Shown piece after piece: positions 6,887 to 9,469 of a stretch of 9,469 bases of DNA; position 1 is the stretch's first letter, and each line of letters opens with the position of its first letter. Below the pieces are notes generated by a model. The model made no database searches, had not been told where the DNA came from, and was given only the letters and a program-made list of their open reading frames with translations. A program made the position numbers and the translations under genes. The stretch covers positions 1-9,469 of the forward strand of contig CAMWLH010000056.1 of NCBI GenBank assembly GCA_947175045.1, written 5' to 3'. This DNA is from an uncultured Clostridia bacterium. Its GTDB lineage: Bacteria; Bacillota; Clostridia; Oscillospirales; Ruminococcaceae.

Positions 6887-6970
6887 CTTGCGGAAAATTC
6901 ATGCGGGGGCGTTTCGCGGCTTCGGGCTGTATGCGCCTGTGATCTCTCGATTTTTATGCGGCTTATGGGC

Positions 6971-7012
6971 AAACAAAATAATAAGCGCGGGAACCGTAAA
7001 AAGCTCCCGCGC
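6971..7012 (-). terminator. Intrinsic terminator of the minus-strand acidic-protein gene
   Basis: Read on the minus strand, GCGCGGGA (7012-7005) pairs with TCCCGCGC (6992-6985) around a 12-nt loop and is followed by the U-rich run TTATTATTTTGTTT (6984-6971). It begins 14 bp after the stop codon of the gene ending at 7027. Confidence 0.75.
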
Positions 7013-7026
7013 CGTTTTATCTTATA

Positions 7027-7881
7027 TTATGCCAGCATAGCGCCGAAATCCGTCTTGAACTGCTCGGTAGCGTCCTGCACTCTCTGCTCGTACATGGACA
7101 CCTTTTCGCTCGACCTCATTTCGTCGAATACCTGCCATACCACCTCGTAGCATTCCTGCTTGTTATTGAGATAATCATTCAGTTTTTTGAGGTATTCCAT
7201 ATCCGCTTCGGTGTGGTGGGTGTAGAAATATTCGTCCTTAAGATACTCCAGCTCGCGCTTCTGCTCCTCGATATGCCTTGCGATAAGCCCGAGTATCGAC
7301 CCGTCGTCGGTTGGGAGCTGATCCTCCTGATCCCCGAGGTAAACTATTCGCGCGGGGTGAGCGTCGTCAAGCGGCAGTATTGGCGAAATAAGCTCCATAG
7401 CGTCGCCCGACGAGATAACATTGAGCTGTACCAAGTCCGCCAGAAACGCGCCGAAAGCCTCGGCATTGCTGCTGCCCTGAAGCTCCGTAAGGTCGTGCCT
7501 TGCCGCCAGACATTCAAGCTGTTCTTCGGTGACCTTGTGGGTGATAACGTCGTTCGGATCTTCAAGCTCTGCGCCGATGGTTTTTTTCAGATACTCGTTC
7601 ACGCAGTACAGAAGCGAGTCGCGCGCGTTCATGGGCTCGGTGGTGTTGGTGTCCTCACCGCTTTCAAGCTTCTGTATAAGAGGATCGTTTTCCACATCTC
7701 CCGTAGGCGCCATTACCTTGGTGGTCTGAGCGGTAAAGCTGTGCAGCGAATCCGCAAAGGTTACGCCCGTGCCGTGCTCGGCAAGCAGTCCCGTTTTCGC
7801 GCCTATGCCCTTTTTGGTCTTGTGCTCGGTCATTGCGTGGCTGTTCCAGCTCTCGCTTTGCAGCTTTTCATAGTTTGTCAT
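7027..7881 (-). CDS. Acidic protein of unknown function
   Basis: A 284-residue protein, rich in Glu and Asp, without signal peptide, membrane segment or cysteine cluster. The N-terminal about 90 residues look extended and Thr/Ser/Gly-rich. From about residue 87 on it is largely helical: DSLLYCVNEYLKKTIG, NAEAFGAFLADLVQLNVIS and IARHIEEQKRELEYLKDEYF (200-219), the last possibly a short coiled coil. A C-terminal helical bundle follows (residues 225-280). I do not recognise the family. The start ATG at 7881 is supported by AGGAGG nine bases upstream. It is a single-gene transcript with a consensus promoter, a hairpin leader and its own terminator, so it is probably well expressed. A cytoplasmic helical adaptor or regulator is one guess, unsupported by any motif. 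Confidence 0.8.
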   Translation of the reverse strand: MTNYEKLQSESWNSHAMTEHKTKKGIGAKTGLLAEHGTGVTFADSLHSFTAQTTKVMAPTGDVENDPLIQKLESGEDTNTTEPMNARDSLLYCVNEYLKKTIGAELEDPNDVITHKVTEEQLECLAARHDLTELQGSSNAEAFGAFLADLVQLNVISSGDAMELISPILPLDDAHPARIVYLGDQEDQLPTDDGSILGLIARHIEEQKRELEYLKDEYFYTHHTEADMEYLKKLNDYLNNKQECYEVVWQVFDEMRSSEKVSMYEQRVQDATEQFKTDFGAMLA

Positions 7882-7936
7882 GATGGTTTTCCTCCTGTTT
7901 TGTTATTCGCCTCCTTGCGTTGTTGGATTTTCCGAC

Positions 7937-7959
7937 AAAAGCGCCATCTTAGCGCTTTT
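7937..7959 (-). promoter_or_regulatory. 5' leader hairpin of the acidic-protein mRNA
   Basis: Perfect 8-bp inverted repeat, AAAAGCGC/GCGCTTTT, with a 7-nt loop, beginning about nine bases after the predicted transcript start. Extra pairing of GAC with GTC lengthens the stem. The stem ends in four U, so it could act as a weak attenuator; equally it could stabilise the mRNA 5' end. Confidence 0.55.
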
Positions 7960-7974
7960 TATTTGTCCGCTTTA

Positions 7975-8003
7975 ATTATATCATATTCTAATTATTTTGT
8001 CAA
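7975..8003 (-). promoter_or_regulatory. Consensus sigma-A promoter of the acidic-protein gene
   Basis: Minus strand: TTGACA (8003-7998), a 17-bp spacer and TATAAT (7980-7975), with TGA directly before the -10 box giving an extended -10. The transcript would start near 7968, with a leader of about 87 nt before the ATG at 7881. Confidence 0.85.
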
Positions 8004-8074
8004 GGATTTCCGACAATTTTAACGGATATGTCAAACGGCTCGGCTTTCGTTTGTATAAAACAACGGGAACGATA

Positions 8075-8103
8075 TTGACTTTATCGTGCGGCTGTGATAT
8101 AAT
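8075..8103 (+). promoter_or_regulatory. Sigma-A promoter upstream of the metallo-beta-lactamase pseudogene
   Basis: TTGACT (8075-8080), a 17-bp spacer and TATAAT (8098-8103), with TGA before the -10 box. The transcript would start near 8110 and run through repeat copy C before reaching the pseudogene start at 8266. The promoter itself appears intact although the gene is broken. Confidence 0.75.
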
Positions 8104-8170
8104 AAACGGTATAGAACCGCATCAAGCCCACTCAGCAAAGCAGCGTTCAAAAAGATCAACGTTCCGCCCG

Positions 8171-8256
8171 CGCAGGAATTTTTTGCGGGAGCTCGAGGGA
8201 CACGGAGCGCAGCGGAGTGTTACTCGGGCGGACCGCGGAAAATTTCTTTTAAATCA
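8171..8256. repeat. Dispersed structured repeat, copy C (shorter)
   Basis: It begins with CGCAGGAATTTTTTGCGG (8171-8188), matching the start of copy A, and ends with GCGGAAAATT (8235-8244) followed by TTCTTTTAAATCA (8244-8256), the latter shared exactly with copy B on the opposite strand. It lacks the terminal CTCGTCAAC found in A and B. The interior forms only an imperfect stem (GACAC/GTGTT region) around GGAGCGCAGCGGA. It lies in the leader between a promoter and the pseudogene and supplies the AGGGG just before its ATG or borders it. Confidence 0.6.
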
Positions 8257-8265
8257 GGGGTTTTC

Positions 8266-8570
8266 ATGAGTGAATGGTTTACGATAGACAAAATTGACGA
8301 GGATACGTTGGATACGTTTATTATAAGTGAGTATTGGCATTGGGAGGAGACCCACTGCTACCTTCTGAACATCCCGAGGCTTATTTATCTTCACTGGAGA
8401 AGATATCGGAGCTGCCTGCGGCAAGGGTATTTCCCGCACATCATTCATTGGATATTCAGTCCGAGATAGTTATACGAATGAGGGACGCTTTCCGTGAGTT
8501 AAAGGCTAAGGGGGAGCTCTGTCACGGCAGCGGGACTTTTGATTACGGAGATTGGGCGGTTTGGCTGTGA
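8266..8570 (+). pseudogene. Metallo-beta-lactamase-fold hydrolase, internally deleted and frameshifted
   Basis: Two pieces of one protein lie in different frames. The first 35 codons (8266-8370) give MSEWFTIDKIDEDT...HWEETHCYLLN, the typical first strands of an MBL-fold hydrolase. From about 8361 another frame gives SEHPEAYLSSLEKI, then ARVFPAHHSLDI and the C-terminal FDYGDWAVWL, ending at TGA 8568-8570; these match the end of the same family. The middle, where the HxHxDH metal motif and later metal ligands should be, is missing. I estimate that well over half of a roughly 250-290-residue protein is lost. The join falls in or beside CCTTCTGAAC (8361-8370). A 9-bp tandem duplication, GGATACGTT, also inserts three residues near codon 15. 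It cannot be a working enzyme. Confidence 0.8.
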
Positions 8571-8602
8571 TTGGCGGAGATACCGAAATTCATTTTAAAT
8601 CA

Positions 8603-8631
8603 TTGACTTTTAGCGTAAAGTGTGCTATAAT
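8603..8631 (+). promoter_or_regulatory. Sigma-A promoter of the ankyrin-repeat gene
   Basis: TTGACT (8603-8608), a 17-bp spacer and TATAAT (8626-8631), with TGC before the -10 box. The start point would be near 8638, giving a leader of only about 22 nt. It shows that the ankyrin gene is transcribed independently of the pseudogene. Confidence 0.85.
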
Positions 8632-8660
8632 TTACTAAAAACAAAAGGGACGGTGAGTTT

Positions 8661-9469
8661 ATGGATTATCAGCTCGAAAATGAGATCAAAACCTGCTTCT
8701 GGCGCGGCAGCGTGACAGACGCTAACAGCGTTGTGGAGGCGCATCTGAGCGAGATAGATTTTGATGATGACGACGATATGGAGAAGATGATCGGACTCGT
8801 GGCGTCGGGTTTGAGAGAGGACGGCGGGGTAGAGTTCCTGGAGTATCTGATGTCAAAGGGCTTCGATATCAATTTCAAGCTGCTGAAAAAGGAGTGCCTG
8901 GTGCTGAGGTGCGCGGAGAACTGGGTGAAGCCCGAGGCTTTCAAGGAACTGGAGAGATTGGGCGCGGATATTTATTCGGAGAGCTCCGACGGGGATAACG
9001 TGCTGCTGCGCAGCGTTGAAAGGAACGAGGAGCTCGCGAGGTTTTTCGTGGAAAATTACGACCTGTCGCAGCTCGACCACGCGAACAGATTTGGGCTTAC
9101 TCCGCTGATGTACGCGGCGATGAACAACAACGTCGATCTCGCAAAGGTGCTTATCGAAAAGGGCTCGGACGCGGGCGCGGCAAGCTCGGGTCCGATCGGC
9201 GGAAACAGCTACTGGATAAAGACGAACGGGCTTACTCCGCTTGCGCTGGCTCTGCGCTGCGGCAACACGGAGATCGCGAAAATGCTGATCGACGCGGGCG
9301 CGGACGTAACGGCTTGCGATGACGACGGATGCCCCGCGGTATTCTCGCTGGTATATTATCCGTTCCGATTCTTTGAGGAGCGCATCTACAATTCGCCGAT
9401 ATACGATAAAAAGTGCGCGATCATTCCGCTTCTGAAAGACCTTGAGGTCACCGATAAGAGAGGGTACAC
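8661..9469 (+). CDS. Ankyrin-repeat protein (3' end outside window)
   Basis: The frame opens at ATG 8661 after GGTGAG and remains open to the right edge, 269 codons, without a stop. Two clear ankyrin repeats are visible. FGLTPLMYAAMNNNVDLAKVLIEKGSD spans about 144-170, and NGLTPLALALRCGNTEIAKMLIDAGADV about 189-216, continuing into ACDDDG. Both share the DNA string GGGCTTACTCCGCT. Upstream, about 60-137 contains degenerate units (FLEYLMSKGFDIN, FKELERLGADIY, NEELARFFVENYD) that look like diverged repeats. An aspartate run (35-39) sits near the N-terminus. No signal peptide is seen, so it is probably a cytoplasmic protein-binding scaffold; the partner is unknown. Any C-terminal domain lies beyond the window. 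Confidence 0.85.
   Translation, partial: MDYQLENEIKTCFWRGSVTDANSVVEAHLSEIDFDDDDDMEKMIGLVASGLREDGGVEFLEYLMSKGFDINFKLLKKECLVLRCAENWVKPEAFKELERLGADIYSESSDGDNVLLRSVERNEELARFFVENYDLSQLDHANRFGLTPLMYAAMNNNVDLAKVLIEKGSDAGAASSGPIGGNSYWIKTNGLTPLALALRCGNTEIAKMLIDAGADVTACDDDGCPAVFSLVYYPFRFFEERIYNSPIYDKKCAIIPLLKDLEVTDKRGY

Larger units (their letters stand above)
6773..6906. repeat. Dispersed structured repeat, copy B (inverse orientation to A)
   Basis: The element begins three bases after the SpoIID-like gene's stop codon with GTTGACGAGA (6773-6782), the exact complement of the end of copy A. It then carries TGATTTAAAAGAA (6789-6801), whose complement recurs exactly in copy C. It closes with CTTGCGGAAAATTC (6887-6900) and ATGCGGG, the counterpart of the other end of A. 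Near-terminal inverted repeats GAATTTCCCGCA (6799-6810) and TGCGGAAAATTC (6889-6900) match at 11 of 12 positions. Between them sit two perfect hairpins unrelated to those in A. Confidence 0.7.
7925..8016. repeat. Direct repeats flanking the minus-strand promoter
   Basis: GGATTTTCCGACAA (7925-7938) and GGATTTCCGACAA (8004-8016) differ by one T and lie on either side of the promoter of the acidic-protein gene, 79 bp apart. One copy lies just upstream of the -35 box, the other overlaps the foot of the leader hairpin. They could be a paired regulator site or a duplication scar. Confidence 0.45.
7882..8265. other. Divergent intergenic region of 384 bp
   Basis: This gene-free stretch holds, from left to right, a leader hairpin (7937-7959), the minus-strand promoter (7975-8003), two direct repeats flanking it, a plus-strand promoter (8075-8103) and repeat copy C (8171-8256). 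A short inverted repeat CAAACG/CGTTTG (8032-8037, 8048-8053) lies between the two promoters. I found no convincing small gene in it. Confidence 0.7.

Noticed and set aside
6773..6906. Repeat copies as insertion-sequence remnants
   Set aside because: No transposase fragment or convincing flanking target duplication is visible in any copy; the structure fits a small non-coding element better.
8266..8469. A 67-residue ORF read as an independent small gene
   Set aside because: Only its first about 35 residues look like a protein family (MBL-fold N-terminus); the rest is out-of-frame translation after the deletion junction, with an Arg/Trp/His-rich tail.
8334..8570. A 78-residue ORF read as an independent small gene
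   Set aside because: Its start lies inside the N-terminal MBL piece in another frame and it continues into the MBL C-terminus, so it is the second half of the same pseudogene.

Overview
The window looks like chromosomal DNA from a Gram-positive, probably spore-forming clostridium of the Oscillospiraceae/Ruminococcus type. The signs are moderately high GC, strong GGAGG-type ribosome sites, sigma-A promoters with exact 17-bp spacers and extended -10 boxes, a SpoIID-like peptidoglycan protein, and a TetR/ABC/FtsX-type permease operon of a kind common in Firmicutes. The genus assignment is inference. No phage, plasmid, CRISPR, rRNA, tRNA or transposase gene was seen.

Left part (1-1380): the 3' end of an unidentified gene with an aromatic/Gly-Ser periodic segment is followed, 49 bp on, by a glycosyltransferase-like gene with a DTD motif. 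These two run toward a minus-strand operon at 1380-3803 that encodes a TetR regulator, an ABC ATPase and an FtsX-type permease. The three genes overlap or nearly touch. The operon starts from a consensus promoter immediately followed by two tandem palindromes, which suggests autorepression. The convergent gap holds copy A of a structured repeat.

Middle part (3804-7026): a two-gene unit encodes a proline-rich, largely disordered protein with a small C-terminal beta-sandwich-like domain, and a SpoIID-like protein with three peptidoglycan-binding repeats. The stop codon of the first directly abuts the start codon of the second. Neither has an export signal. They are probably partners in spore or cell-wall peptidoglycan biology.

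Right part (7027-9469): a minus-strand acidic protein of unknown function has its own consensus promoter, a hairpin leader and a terminator. Divergently placed is a metallo-beta-lactamase-fold pseudogene that has lost its middle, including the expected metal-binding core. It is preceded by a good promoter and repeat copy C. An ankyrin-repeat gene with its own promoter runs off the right edge.

The most notable non-gene signal is a three-copy dispersed repeat (A 1159-1317, B 6773-6906, C 8171-8256). The copies share short conserved ends but carry different internal hairpins. A and B lie between convergent genes, where their hairpins can act as two-way terminators; C lies in the leader of the pseudogene.
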